Shown here in pieces: positions 43,609-52,257 of a DNA stretch of 64,000 nt. Both the position numbers and the translations under genes were made by a program. The stretch is from contig CAZSXU010000004.1 in assembly GCA_964610505.1 (NCBI GenBank), forward strand, positions 62,001 to 126,000. Direction: 5' to 3'. The stretch comes from CAZSXU01 sp964610505 (GTDB lineage Bacteria; Arandabacterota; Arandabacteria; JAGLYR01). Each line of letters starts with the position of its first letter. The stretch's first letter is position 1. The notes beneath the pieces are model-generated. The model was not told the origin of the DNA, did no database searches, and saw nothing but the letters and a program-made list of their open reading frames with translations.

Positions 43609-45375
43609 TTATCTCTTGCCGTTGATGATGGCGAATTTCCCGATCTTCTGCCCCAACCCCGGGGCGGTCACGGAATACAGGTAGAGCCCGCTCGCCACAG
43701 ACTGTCGATCTCTCGTGAGCAGGTTCCACGTCTCCGTTCCACGGTCCACGTCGTGATGCTCCACGGAGTAAATCAGATCGCCGGTCAAGTTATAGATCTG
43801 CAAGCTGCATCTTTCGGGCAGATTGCTGAACAGGATCTTCCCCTCGTAGTCGACGAGTTCCCATTCCGCGGATCCCACGTACGGATTGGGGGCGACGGTG
43901 ATCCGGTCCAGCCTGTCCACCGGCGCAACCGATCCCTCCACCGGTTCCAGGGTTTTGCTCCAGGCGGAGTTTCCGTTCGACTCCATCCCCGCCTGTCCCA
44001 CGGACGTGACCCGAAAGAACTGGCCAAATCCGGGTTCGAGGTCGACCTCGTAGGAATTCGTGCCGGCCGCCGGTGTGGCCAGCAGTTCCCATGGGCCCAC
44101 GGCGGTTGCGCGCGACCGGTAGACGTTGTAGTGGTCGAAGCTGGGGTCGCTTTCGGCGTCGGCGGACCAGGAGACCAGTGCCGCGAGTCCCGTCACAACC
44201 GGATCCTCAACGATAGGCGCCGGGGGCGACACTTCGGCGAGATGGTAATCTCCGGCGTGGAAGGCCACCAGAACCCCCGTGTTCTCGAACAGCGAACCCA
44301 ACGAGCTCGCCGGTTGCGATACGCCGTCCCCCATCACGTAGGCCATGACGAAGCGAGCGGTATCTCCGGCGTTCACCGAATACGGTCCGATCCCGGTCTG
44401 CATCCGATAGTCGAAGGCCGACGCCGGAAGGGCGATATCCTTCTCGTCGCTCGAGAGACGAGAGTACGCATCCGATTCTCCGGTAACGTCACTGTTCCAG
44501 TCCCACCAGTTGAACCCGGACCACGACAGCGCCGGACTCTTCTCCGTGGCGGCCGTTACGGACCCTCCCGGAACGGGCGCCTCCAGGAGAATCTGGCCGA
44601 TGGCCGTCGTCGAGATCTTCTCGCCGTCGGGTCGATCGGGATAGATAGGGTCGCCGTCCTTGTCGTACATGTAGGCCAGGCCCGTCGTCTGATCGAAACC
44701 TACGAGATCGTCGACGTGAAAATCGGCGATGACGTTGTTGCCCACGTCACAGTCACTCATCCACCCAAAGAAGAATCCTTCGAGATCCCGGTCGAAGTGG
44801 AGAACGTTCTCGAAAATGAGGAAGTCGTCATAGCCGACCTGGTCCCATCCACGGACGGTCATCTCGACCGTGACTCCGAGATCCCTCATCGAATACGCGG
44901 TATTGAACCGGGTCCGGACGGCCCTCATGTTCCCCTCGGAGAGATCCTCGAATCCCTCCTCCAGCATGTCATAGCTGAGAAAGTGAAACTGGTCGAAAGT
45001 CCCGACGGCCATCCAGGGATCTTCGTTGAAGATCCCCGTCCCGGTCGTGTCCGCGTAGCCCCCGAGCCAGATACCGCCCTGCCAGAGATGATTGTTCTCC
45101 GAGCCTCCGGGGTACTCCGCCGAGTAGACGGCGAGACCGATGAACCCTTTGTTGGAGATGTACGGAAACCAGAGATCTCCGAGCACGAACCCGGTATCCC
45201 AGGCCAGTGCCGCGGGGCTCTTGACTCCGCGCGCTTCCAAACACTCCTCGATCCTGCCTTGGGCGGCCTCGCTTTTCACATTGTGCGTGCGGCCGAGACC
45301 GACCTGCGGGAGGAGAAGCACCACCGCCACCACACTCAGGATCTTGAGTCCCGTGTTGTACCTTCCGATTCTCAT
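43609..45375 (-). CDS. Secreted surface protein with C-terminal sorting domain
   Basis: A 588-residue exported protein of unknown activity. The signal peptide is GLKILSVVAVVLLLPQVGLG. Residues 30-400 form an unassigned domain rich in aromatic and acidic residues (GGIWLGGYADTTGTG, FDQFHFLSYDML). A fibronectin-III-like stretch follows (VTGLAALVSWSADAESDPSFDHYNVYRS). The last ~110 residues are a diverged sorting domain: RITVAPNPYVG, LQIYNLTGDLIYS, SGLYLYSVTAPG, GKFAIINGKR. The gene lies between a TonB receptor (68 bases upstream) and PorV (31 bases downstream), an arrangement that suggests a surface partner of the receptor. The ligand is unknown. Confidence 0.8.
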   Translation of the reverse strand: MRIGRYNTGLKILSVVAVVLLLPQVGLGRTHNVKSEAAQGRIEECLEARGVKSPAALAWDTGFVLGDLWFPYISNKGFIGLAVYSAEYPGGSENNHLWQGGIWLGGYADTTGTGIFNEDPWMAVGTFDQFHFLSYDMLEEGFEDLSEGNMRAVRTRFNTAYSMRDLGVTVEMTVRGWDQVGYDDFLIFENVLHFDRDLEGFFFGWMSDCDVGNNVIADFHVDDLVGFDQTTGLAYMYDKDGDPIYPDRPDGEKISTTAIGQILLEAPVPGGSVTAATEKSPALSWSGFNWWDWNSDVTGESDAYSRLSSDEKDIALPASAFDYRMQTGIGPYSVNAGDTARFVMAYVMGDGVSQPASSLGSLFENTGVLVAFHAGDYHLAEVSPPAPIVEDPVVTGLAALVSWSADAESDPSFDHYNVYRSRATAVGPWELLATPAAGTNSYEVDLEPGFGQFFRVTSVGQAGMESNGNSAWSKTLEPVEGSVAPVDRLDRITVAPNPYVGSAEWELVDYEGKILFSNLPERCSLQIYNLTGDLIYSVEHHDVDRGTETWNLLTRDRQSVASGLYLYSVTAPGLGQKIGKFAIINGKR

Positions 45376-45442
45376 TTTCTTTCCCCCTTTCTCATGGGCG
45401 TCCAGGGTACCGCCTGGGGTTCGTCATCGATGCGCCGAATCG

Positions 45443-48196
45443 CTAGAAGTCAACCCTGAACCCCGCCTTGATGACTCTGGGCGCTCCGTACACGGTCAGG
45501 TCATTGTACGGACCCGTCCACTCGCCCGTTTCCAGCAGGTAGTTGATCATCTCCGCGCTGTCGTCGTTGAAATTGATAACGTTGCGCGCGTCGAACAGGT
45601 TGTTCACGCGCACGAAGAACGTCTCCTTCAGATTCCACCACGCGAAGTACTTCTCCATGAGGAGATTCGCCGTCTGAATACCCGGGAAGCGACGGTTGTT
45701 CTGCTCCGGCTGCGCCGAACGCGAGGCAATCGTATAGGGACTTCCGGTCGCGTACGTCCACAGGAAGCTGAACCCCCACCTCGGGTGATCCCGGTAGCCC
45801 AGATAGCAGGCCAGACTGTGTCTGCGATCCCAGTCGAGGTAGTACTTTTTGGTCGGCCGGTTTCTGTCGCCCGACCGGATAAGATATCCCTCGAGTACGT
45901 CGGAGCTGATACCCCGGGCCACCATGTAAGTGTACACCGCCTCGGCGCTCCACCGCCCCACGGGATGCTTCTTGAGTGTGAGCTCGAACCCCCGGATGTT
46001 CCCGTGACCGATGTTGTCGTAGATCGTGTATTCATACGGGTAGGGGGCGGCGATGTTCACTCCCGAGTACGTCATGATCGAATCCGGGATCTCCACCACG
46101 TCGACATCGTTGATCGTGCGCGTGTCGATCAGGTCGGAGATGTCCTTGTAGAACCCCGTGACATCCAGCGTGAGGTTCTCGGCGAGCAGATGATCGACAC
46201 CCAGCTCGTAGGATACCGTGTGTTCGGGATCCAGGTTCGGGTTGCCGACCATCATCCAGAATCCGTTGGTGCTCCACGTGGAATTGTCATACAGGTAGTT
46301 GGCCGGCGGAGACTCATAGAAATGCCCGTAGAAGAAGTGAATGACGTCCCGATCGCTGATCGGGTGGGAAACACCGATTCGGGGACAGAGATTGAACTTC
46401 GTGTTCGTCTTCTGCCCCGCGTTCTCCTCCCACTGTCCCGTGCTGTAGTCCATTCGGTGCGACGTCGGAGCCCACACCCGGTCGGGATGGCCCCACAGGG
46501 AATCTGGTGCATTCGGGTCCCACGCGTACACAGGCGTCGTTGGATCCCGATCCATGATGGTCTTCCCGGTGAAGACGTCCCGCGGAATGGTGGACCGGGC
46601 GTTGAAGAATTCGCCCCGTACCCCGAGATTGACGATCATGCCCTCATACTCCATCTTGTCCTGCATGTATATGGCGCCGTAACTGGGGTGCGCGTCGTAC
46701 TTGTACCCGTATGTATTGCCGGGAGAGGCATACGTGTAGGTTCTGCGGAGCTGGGTTTGCTCGAAGTCCCCGCCGATCTGGAATTCGTGGCGGCGGGTCA
46801 CCTGGGAAACGAGGTTGGCCCTGAAGGTCACCGTGTTGAAATACCGATCTTCAAAGTAGTCGTTGTCGCCACTGATGAACAGGCGATCCTCGTTGCGTTC
46901 GGGCGAGATGATATCCACAGGATTGGAGTTAAGGCCCTCGGCGGCATTGGGGTCGCCCGTGTTCCATGCTTCGCTCTTGTCGACATCCCACCAGCGATCC
47001 GGTTGGGCGACGAGCGCACTCGAGCTGTGAGAGCCGATCCGGACCTTGTAGTAGGTCTCCTCGCTCAGGAAGTGCGACAGATCAGCGTAGACCATGCTGC
47101 TGATTCGCTCTCCCTGCAGGAAGGTCTCGGGGATCAACTGTCGATCGGCCTCCCAGAGGCGCCAGGTGGCGTCGTACCGGAGCCCGCCGATTTTCAGCTT
47201 GGCCCGCGGCGAAATCTCCATCGCGATGTTGCCAATGGCCTGATAGTTGGTTCTGCCCTGGTTCTCGAGCACTTGAACGTGCGGATCCCAGTCATCCCAC
47301 GTGGACTGCTCGTAGACGCCAAAGAACCCGATTCCCTGGCTCTTGAGCAGGGGGCCCGAGAGCGTGAACCGCGTCTTCCGTTCCCCCGTATCGTTCTGGT
47401 AGACCCGCCAGTCGCCGGAACCGATTCCGCTGAAGGGTAGCGCGAAACGATGGTCCACCTGGCCCGCCCACTCTCGGCCTCCCTCCTTGGAAACCAGGTT
47501 CACAATGGCCGACTGGGCATCTCCGTACTCGGCGTTGAATCCTCCGCTCAGAATCACCATCTCCGCGACGGAGTTCTGTGGCAAATTGAGTGCGAGCCGC
47601 TTGGAGATCGGGTCTTTGATGCTGAACCCGTCCAAGTGATAGTTGATTTCGTTTGAACGTCCGCCTCGAATGTGGGGCCCCCGAATGTCGTTGGAATAGC
47701 CCGGATTCAAAGCCAGAACCTGCGGGTAGGAATCTACCGGTAGGAGCTCATCGATTTCGAGACCCGAGAGAACCACCTGCGAGGAGGTGAGGTCCTTGAT
47801 GATCAACCGCCGTTCGGCCTTGACCACCACCTCTTCCATCTCAATGGGAGACTCTTCCAGAAGGAAGTCCACCTCGGTCGTCAGGTCGGCCGTGACGACC
47901 ACTTCCTCGACGACCATCTGCTGATACCCTACGAAGGACGCGCGCAGCGTATACGTCCCCGGGGGCACATTGAGGATGACGTAGTACCCCTCGAAGTCAC
48001 TGGCGGCGCCCATCTTGGTATCCAGGACCACGATGTTCGCGGAAGCCATGAGTGACTCGTCCGTGGCATCAACAACACTACCGCAGATCTTCCCCGCGGT
48101 GCCTGCCGATGCAGGGGCGCACCACAGAAGTGAGATCATCAGACCCACCGCAGCCGCACCCAGCATCGCTCTGCGTGGTTCCAGGAACGAGCGCAT
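45443..48196 (-). CDS. TonB-dependent outer-membrane receptor with carboxypeptidase-like N-terminal domain
   Basis: A 917-residue receptor. Signal peptide (GAAAVGLMISLLWCAPASAG), then a CarboxypepD_reg-like domain at about 34-115 (GSVVDATDESLMASANIVVLD, FEGYYVILNVPPGTYTLRASFVGYQ). The plug spans ~125-245 (SSQVVLSGLEIDELLPVDSYPQVLALNPGY, RGGRSNEINYHLDGFSIKDP, VAEMVILSGGFNAEYGDAQSAIVNLVSKEG). A ~22-stranded barrel ends in VIKAGFRVDF with terminal Phe. This layout is shared with SusC-like and related receptors of FCB bacteria. AAGGAG lies before the ATG. It is the first gene of a five-gene minus-strand cluster. Substrate not predictable; there is no SusD-type lipoprotein beside it. Confidence 0.93.
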   Translation of the reverse strand: MRSFLEPRRAMLGAAAVGLMISLLWCAPASAGTAGKICGSVVDATDESLMASANIVVLDTKMGAASDFEGYYVILNVPPGTYTLRASFVGYQQMVVEEVVVTADLTTEVDFLLEESPIEMEEVVVKAERRLIIKDLTSSQVVLSGLEIDELLPVDSYPQVLALNPGYSNDIRGPHIRGGRSNEINYHLDGFSIKDPISKRLALNLPQNSVAEMVILSGGFNAEYGDAQSAIVNLVSKEGGREWAGQVDHRFALPFSGIGSGDWRVYQNDTGERKTRFTLSGPLLKSQGIGFFGVYEQSTWDDWDPHVQVLENQGRTNYQAIGNIAMEISPRAKLKIGGLRYDATWRLWEADRQLIPETFLQGERISSMVYADLSHFLSEETYYKVRIGSHSSSALVAQPDRWWDVDKSEAWNTGDPNAAEGLNSNPVDIISPERNEDRLFISGDNDYFEDRYFNTVTFRANLVSQVTRRHEFQIGGDFEQTQLRRTYTYASPGNTYGYKYDAHPSYGAIYMQDKMEYEGMIVNLGVRGEFFNARSTIPRDVFTGKTIMDRDPTTPVYAWDPNAPDSLWGHPDRVWAPTSHRMDYSTGQWEENAGQKTNTKFNLCPRIGVSHPISDRDVIHFFYGHFYESPPANYLYDNSTWSTNGFWMMVGNPNLDPEHTVSYELGVDHLLAENLTLDVTGFYKDISDLIDTRTINDVDVVEIPDSIMTYSGVNIAAPYPYEYTIYDNIGHGNIRGFELTLKKHPVGRWSAEAVYTYMVARGISSDVLEGYLIRSGDRNRPTKKYYLDWDRRHSLACYLGYRDHPRWGFSFLWTYATGSPYTIASRSAQPEQNNRRFPGIQTANLLMEKYFAWWNLKETFFVRVNNLFDARNVINFNDDSAEMINYLLETGEWTGPYNDLTVYGAPRVIKAGFRVDF

Positions 48197-48591
48197 GAGA
48201 TCTTCTCCTTTCCGGCATGGTACCCACGTCCAGTATGGTGCGGGCGTACCGGTTCCCGCGCCACGTCAAGTACGATTGCTTTGTTTGCTCTGCCTTATTG
48301 GATACTTTCGGCACCCCCTATCGCTCAACTTGAGTCCTTTTCGTCACTTCTAACCTGGGACCGCGCGCCCGGGTGGAACCTGAATTCACACCCGTCGCTC
48401 CGGGCACGCATCTCTATCGACAAGTCGACCCTGGATCGAGTAGGATTCATGGGATGTTCGTCTGGGCGGACTCGGGATACCGGATCCCGTCGAGGAAAGA
48501 ACGGATCTCCTCTGCGCGCGAGGCAGAGGCGTGAGAGAGTGGTGTTCCGCACCCGGATCCAGACTCACAATGGAAGGGAGGACGTCTACTC
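48197..48591. other. Divergent intergenic region (TonB receptor / M2 peptidase)
   Basis: Holds the start regions of two divergent genes. A possible plus-strand promoter lies at 48417-48446. No convincing minus-strand promoter is seen; TTGACG at about 48272 has no good -10 at the right distance. Confidence 0.4.
48417..48446 (+). promoter_or_regulatory. Possible promoter of M2 peptidase gene
   Basis: TCGACA (48417-48422), 18-base spacer, TAGGAT (48441-48446); each hexamer has one mismatch to consensus. The leader would be ~140 bases. Confidence 0.35.
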
Positions 48592-50280
48592 ATGAGGAGA
48601 GCGCTGCTTATGACGGCTGCCGCAAGTTTCATCTTGTTCGCCGGTTGCTCCTCAACCGGCCCCACGAAGGAGGAGCAACAGCTCGCCGAGTTCATCCAAC
48701 ACCATCTTTCTCAGGTCGAACCCCTCTATAACCAGGTTACACACGCGTACTGGGAAGCGTGTTTGACCGGTGAGGACGAGGCCTACGAGAAATACGCGAA
48801 TCTGACACTCACGATGGAGACCATCTACAGCAATCGGGAAGAGTTCGCCGTGCTCAGGCGCCTGCGGGAGTCGGGCCGGGTCAACGACCCGCTTCTGGCT
48901 CGCCAGCTCAGCCTCCTTCACGACGGCTATCTCGGGAATCAGATCGATACCACTCTCATCCGCCAGATGGTGGAGCTCGGCACATCCATTGAAAACCAGT
49001 TCAACACCTTCCGGGGAACGCTCAACGGCAGAGAGGTCTCCTCCAACGACATCCTGGACATCCTGCGGAGCGAAACGAATTCGGAGAAGCGAAGGGCCGC
49101 ATGGGAGACATCCAAGCAAGTGGGCGAGGTCGTGAGCGAGGAACTGCTCCGGCTCGTGAGAATCCGCAACCAGGCGGCGCGGGAATTGGGATTCTCCAAT
49201 TACTACGTGATGCAGCTGACCCTGGCCGAGCAAGATCCCGATGAGATCATCCGGCTGTTCGATGCGCTCAAGAGCATGACGGACGGGCCCTTTCGGGACA
49301 TCAAGGCCGAGGTCGACGCCGTCCTGTCCAAACGATACGGCATCCAGCCGGCGGACATGAGACCCTGGCACTACCAGGACCCCTTCTTCCAAGAGAGCCC
49401 GAAGATCTATGCCGTCGATCTCGATCAGTACTACGGCAGGGAGGACGTCAAGGCGCTGGCAACCTGCTTCTATCAGGGAATCGGCCTGGATCCGAACGCC
49501 ATTCTCGAGCGAAGCGATCTATACGAGGCGGAGAGAAAATACCCGCACGCCTACAGCATAGACATGGATCGCAAAGGAGACTGCCGCATCATGGTAAATC
49601 TCCGAAACGACGAGTACTGGATGGACACGATGCTCCACGAGCTGGGCCACGCCACCTACAGCGAGCATGTTGATCCCGCCCTTCCCTGGCTGCTGAGATC
49701 AGAGGCTCACACGTTCACTACCGAAGCCATCGCCATGCTGTTCGGACGACTCGCCCGGGACGCGGAGTGGATGGAGACGATGGGTGTCATCACGCCGGAA
49801 GAACGGCAGCGGGTGGAACCCGTGACACGGAAAGCTTCGCGGCTGTCCCAGATGGTCTTCGCCCGATGGTGCCAGGTGATGGTGCGCTTCGAGCGGGCGC
49901 TGTACGAAGATCCCGACCAGGACCTGAACACCCTATGGTGGACGCTGGTGGAAGAGAACCAGTTCGTGCATCCCCCCGAGGGCAGGGACAAGCCCGACTG
50001 GGCAGCCAAGATCCACCTGACCTCCTCTCCCGTCTACTATCACAACTACATGCTCGGGGAGCTGCTGGCGTCCCAGCTGGCGGCCTATATCGCGAAGAAC
50101 ATCGTGCGCGTGGCCCCCGGGGAAGTCTATTCCCCATGCAACCAGCCGGAGATCGGCCGGTACCTGGCCGAGGAAGTGTTCCAGCCCGCCGCCCGCTACC
50201 GCTGGGACGAGATGATCACTCGGGCCACGGGTGAACCGCTTACGCCCAAATTCTTCGCGAAGGAATTCGTATCGTCCTAG
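48592..50280 (+). CDS. Lipoprotein M2/M3-like metallopeptidase (peptidyl-dipeptidase type)
   Basis: A 562-residue zinc peptidase of the ACE/oligopeptidase fold. The N-terminus is a lipoprotein-type signal (LLMTAAASFILFAGC) with lipidation Cys19. The body is almost all helical. The zinc site HELGH is at 349-353 (MLHELGHATYSEH), and the third ligand is probably the Glu near 381 in HTFTTEAIAMLFG. EYWMDT upstream and the later PVYYHNYMLGELLASQ motif (tyrosines that stabilise the transition state) match M2 enzymes. Such enzymes cleave C-terminal dipeptides or short peptides. It is probably anchored in the periplasm and works with the M1, S9 and C1 proteases. GGGAGG lies upstream of the ATG at a somewhat long distance. 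Confidence 0.87.
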   Translation: MRRALLMTAAASFILFAGCSSTGPTKEEQQLAEFIQHHLSQVEPLYNQVTHAYWEACLTGEDEAYEKYANLTLTMETIYSNREEFAVLRRLRESGRVNDPLLARQLSLLHDGYLGNQIDTTLIRQMVELGTSIENQFNTFRGTLNGREVSSNDILDILRSETNSEKRRAAWETSKQVGEVVSEELLRLVRIRNQAARELGFSNYYVMQLTLAEQDPDEIIRLFDALKSMTDGPFRDIKAEVDAVLSKRYGIQPADMRPWHYQDPFFQESPKIYAVDLDQYYGREDVKALATCFYQGIGLDPNAILERSDLYEAERKYPHAYSIDMDRKGDCRIMVNLRNDEYWMDTMLHELGHATYSEHVDPALPWLLRSEAHTFTTEAIAMLFGRLARDAEWMETMGVITPEERQRVEPVTRKASRLSQMVFARWCQVMVRFERALYEDPDQDLNTLWWTLVEENQFVHPPEGRDKPDWAAKIHLTSSPVYYHNYMLGELLASQLAAYIAKNIVRVAPGEVYSPCNQPEIGRYLAEEVFQPAARYRWDEMITRATGEPLTPKFFAKEFVSS

Positions 50281-50361
50281 CCCGGAAGGCAGAACCGGAC
50301 TTCGGGGCGGAGTATCGTGGCCTGGGGGCGGCCCATCGGGTCGCCCCCCCGCTTCGTCGCC

Positions 50362-50460
50362 GGAACTCACCCGGCCGGTCGATCCCATCTGCCGCCTTGC
50401 CGAAACTCACCCGACCGGTCGATCCCGTCCGCCGCCTTGCCGAGACCCACCCACCGCGCA
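50362..50460 (+). repeat. 40-bp tandem repeat (two full units plus partial third)
   Basis: Units at 50362-50401 and 50402-50441 are about 87% identical (ACTCACCCG, CCGGTCGATCCC, CCGCCTTGCC shared), followed by a decayed third start. The repeats abut with no spacers, so this is not CRISPR. Located after the M2 peptidase stop. Confidence 0.75.
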
Positions 50461-50469
50461 TTCGCCCGA

Positions 50470-50787
50470 TCAATGTCCCGGCAAAACCACCCACAGCATC
50501 CGTTTCTCCCGGACCGGCCCGCGAGATCGGGCATCGGCGGGTTCACGAATGTAAGAAGTCCTGCAGCGCAGGGAAGGATCGTTGGTGAGAAACGTGTCCA
50601 CCGGGCAGGCCGGGTCATCGAGATCGAACGCGTCCCAGTCGAACTCCGGGGGCGGAAGAGCAACAAGGGGTTTAACACGGACACGGACCATCACGACGGC
50701 CGAGGCACTGACCTCGGCCCGGCAGGCGGTGTGCGCACATGCGGCGAGGAGAAAACCCGCCATCCACAACAGGAGCCTGCAACGCAT
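50470..50787 (-). CDS. Small secreted or lipoprotein-like hypothetical protein
   Basis: An unrecognised 105-residue frame on the minus strand between the M2 peptidase and malate dehydrogenase genes. It begins RCRLLLWMAGFLLAACAHTACRA, a convincing export signal with a lipobox-like LAAC at residues 14-17. A strand-like stretch (SAVVMVRVRVKPLVAL) and an acidic segment with PPPEFDWDAFDLDDPACP follow. The C-terminal third is basic and may be non-native. The signal peptide is the main reason to believe it. There is no clear Shine-Dalgarno, and the 3' end approaches the 40-bp repeats. Function unknown. Confidence 0.42.
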   Translation of the reverse strand: MRCRLLLWMAGFLLAACAHTACRAEVSASAVVMVRVRVKPLVALPPPEFDWDAFDLDDPACPVDTFLTNDPSLRCRTSYIREPADARSRGPVREKRMLWVVLPGH

Positions 50788-50900
50788 GGATCACCCACGT
50801 CGTCAAGGGATCTCAACGGACCTCTCTCCTATCGGCACCGCAGAGCCTAACCTGCGCGCATTCGGGGAACAACACATTTCTCGCCGGAGACGGGCCTGGC

Positions 50901-50930
50901 AAAAAAGGGGCCGACTCGAAAGTCGGCCCC
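50901..50930 (-). terminator. Rho-independent terminator of mdh
   Basis: Minus strand: perfect 10-bp stem GGGGCCGACT / AGTCGGCCCC with a short loop, followed by six T residues. About 25 bases after the mdh stop. Confidence 0.88.
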
Positions 50931-50953
50931 TCACTCAACGAATGTCCTTGAGG

Positions 50954-51889
50954 CTAGAGCTTCGTCTCAGCGACGGCCTTCTTCACCGCCTCGAGAGAAT
51001 TGGCCAGCGCCGCCTTCTCATCGTCACTGAGTTTCACTTCCATCACCTTCTCGATTCCCCCGGCCCCGATGACCGCCGGCACCCCGATGTAGTACCCGTT
51101 GATGCCGTACTCTCCCTCGAGGAGACAGGCGCAGGGGAGAACCCGCTTCTTGTCCTTGAGGTAGGACTCGGCCATCGCAATGGCGGAGGCCGCCGGGCTG
51201 AAGAACGCGCTGCCGGTGCCGAGGAGTTTGACGATTTCCGTTCCTGCCTGGCGGGTGCGATCGACGATGGCGTCAATCTTGTCCTGGGGCAGCAGCTCGG
51301 TGACGGGAATCCCGCCGACCGTGGCGAGTCTGGGCAGAGGAACCATCGTCGGACCGTGGCCGCCCAGAACGGTCGCATGGACGTCTTCCATGGACACGTT
51401 GAGTTCCATCGCGACGAAGGAGCAGAAACGGCCCGTATCCAGCACGCCCGCCATGCCGACGACTCTCTCCTTCGGGAAACCCGTGATCTTCTTGAAGGAG
51501 TACACCATCGCGTCCAGCGGGTTGGTCACGATGATGCAGAAAGCGTCGGGTGCATACTTCTTCACGTTGTTCCCGACTTCGGTGATGATCTTGATATTGG
51601 TGTCCAGGAGGTCCTCACGAGACATGCCGGGTTTCCGGGGCAACCCCGCCGTGACGATACAGACATCGGCCCCCTTGATGTCGGCGTAGTTGCTCGTCCC
51701 GGTCAACAGGCAATCGGTCTTCTCAATCGGAACCGATTCCTGGATATCCAGTGTTTTCCCCTTGACCATTCCTTCGGCGTCCGGGATATCCAGCATGACG
51801 ACGTCTCCCAGCTCCCGCTTTGCCACTTGCAGAGCGAGAATGCCGCCAATCTGCCCGCCCCCGATCAACGCAATCTTCTTCCGAGCCAT
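50954..51889 (-). CDS. mdh: Malate dehydrogenase (LDH-like, NAD-dependent)
   Basis: Oxidises malate to oxaloacetate, the substrate of the citrate synthase encoded at 14457. The 311-residue length and sequence are of the lactate-dehydrogenase-like MDH group. NAD motif ALIGGGQIGGILAL at the start, with Asp of VVMLDIPD binding the adenosine ribose. The substrate arginine and mobile loop are in GLPRKPGMSREDLL, ITNPLDAM-type motif IVTNPLDAMVY, and the catalytic His in LGGHGPTMVPL. Arg in the loop where LDH has Gln indicates malate specificity. The ATG at 51889 has GGGAGG at ideal distance. Promoter at 52041-52070, terminator at 50901-50930: a monocistronic unit. Confidence 0.95.
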   Translation of the reverse strand: MARKKIALIGGGQIGGILALQVAKRELGDVVMLDIPDAEGMVKGKTLDIQESVPIEKTDCLLTGTSNYADIKGADVCIVTAGLPRKPGMSREDLLDTNIKIITEVGNNVKKYAPDAFCIIVTNPLDAMVYSFKKITGFPKERVVGMAGVLDTGRFCSFVAMELNVSMEDVHATVLGGHGPTMVPLPRLATVGGIPVTELLPQDKIDAIVDRTRQAGTEIVKLLGTGSAFFSPAASAIAMAESYLKDKKRVLPCACLLEGEYGINGYYIGVPAVIGAGGIEKVMEVKLSDDEKAALANSLEAVKKAVAETKL

Positions 51890-52195
51890 TGCAACCTCCC
51901 TGTTGGTCCACAATCGGCAAACCCCATGGAAGGGGCACGGTCTTCCGCCCCGTCAGGTTCACCACTCACCGAACGATCTCCGCCTCCATCTGAGACGCGG
52001 ATCCGCCTGAACGGCACACCTCATGACCACCAAACCGGGAACTCTATCAGACAACCGACGCAAGGGTCAAGGACTATTGTCTCGGGCCTCGAGCGCCGGG
52101 TTTCCCGCGCCCGGCTCGCCGCTTCCCGGGGTTGCCCCCGAGGGGCCCTATCGAACTGCAACATAACCCGTTACCTCGTGATCACAACCCACAAA
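51890..52195. other. Leader and intergenic region upstream of mdh
   Basis: Contains the mdh promoter (52041-52070) and an ~140-base leader. The rest shows no gene or repeat. Confidence 0.4.
52041..52070 (-). promoter_or_regulatory. Promoter of mdh
   Basis: Minus strand: TTGACC (52070-52065), 18-base spacer, TAGAGT (52046-52041). An alternative -10, GATAGA, gives a 16-base spacer. Confidence 0.58.
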
Positions 52196-52229
52196 AGAAG
52201 GCCCGGCGGGGTTCACCGCCGGGCCTTCT
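52196..52229 (-). terminator. Terminator hairpin after papain-like protease gene
   Basis: Perfect 14-bp stem AGAAGGCCCGGCGG / CCGCCGGGCCTTCT with a 6-base loop, 28 bases after the protease stop; followed on the minus strand by TTTGTGG. Confidence 0.8.
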
Positions 52230-52257
52230 AAATACCCTGGGGCCGTGCCCCTGGGTT

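Noticed and set aside
43495..45459. Long plus-strand open frame antisense to the sorted surface protein
   Set aside because: No domain; opposite strand has signal peptide and sorting domain.
45140..47440. Long plus-strand open frame antisense to the TonB receptor
   Set aside because: GC-driven shadow; the minus strand has intact plug and barrel motifs, the plus frame none.
50362..50460. CRISPR array
   Set aside because: Only two to three abutting 40-base units without spacers, diverged from each other; no cas genes.
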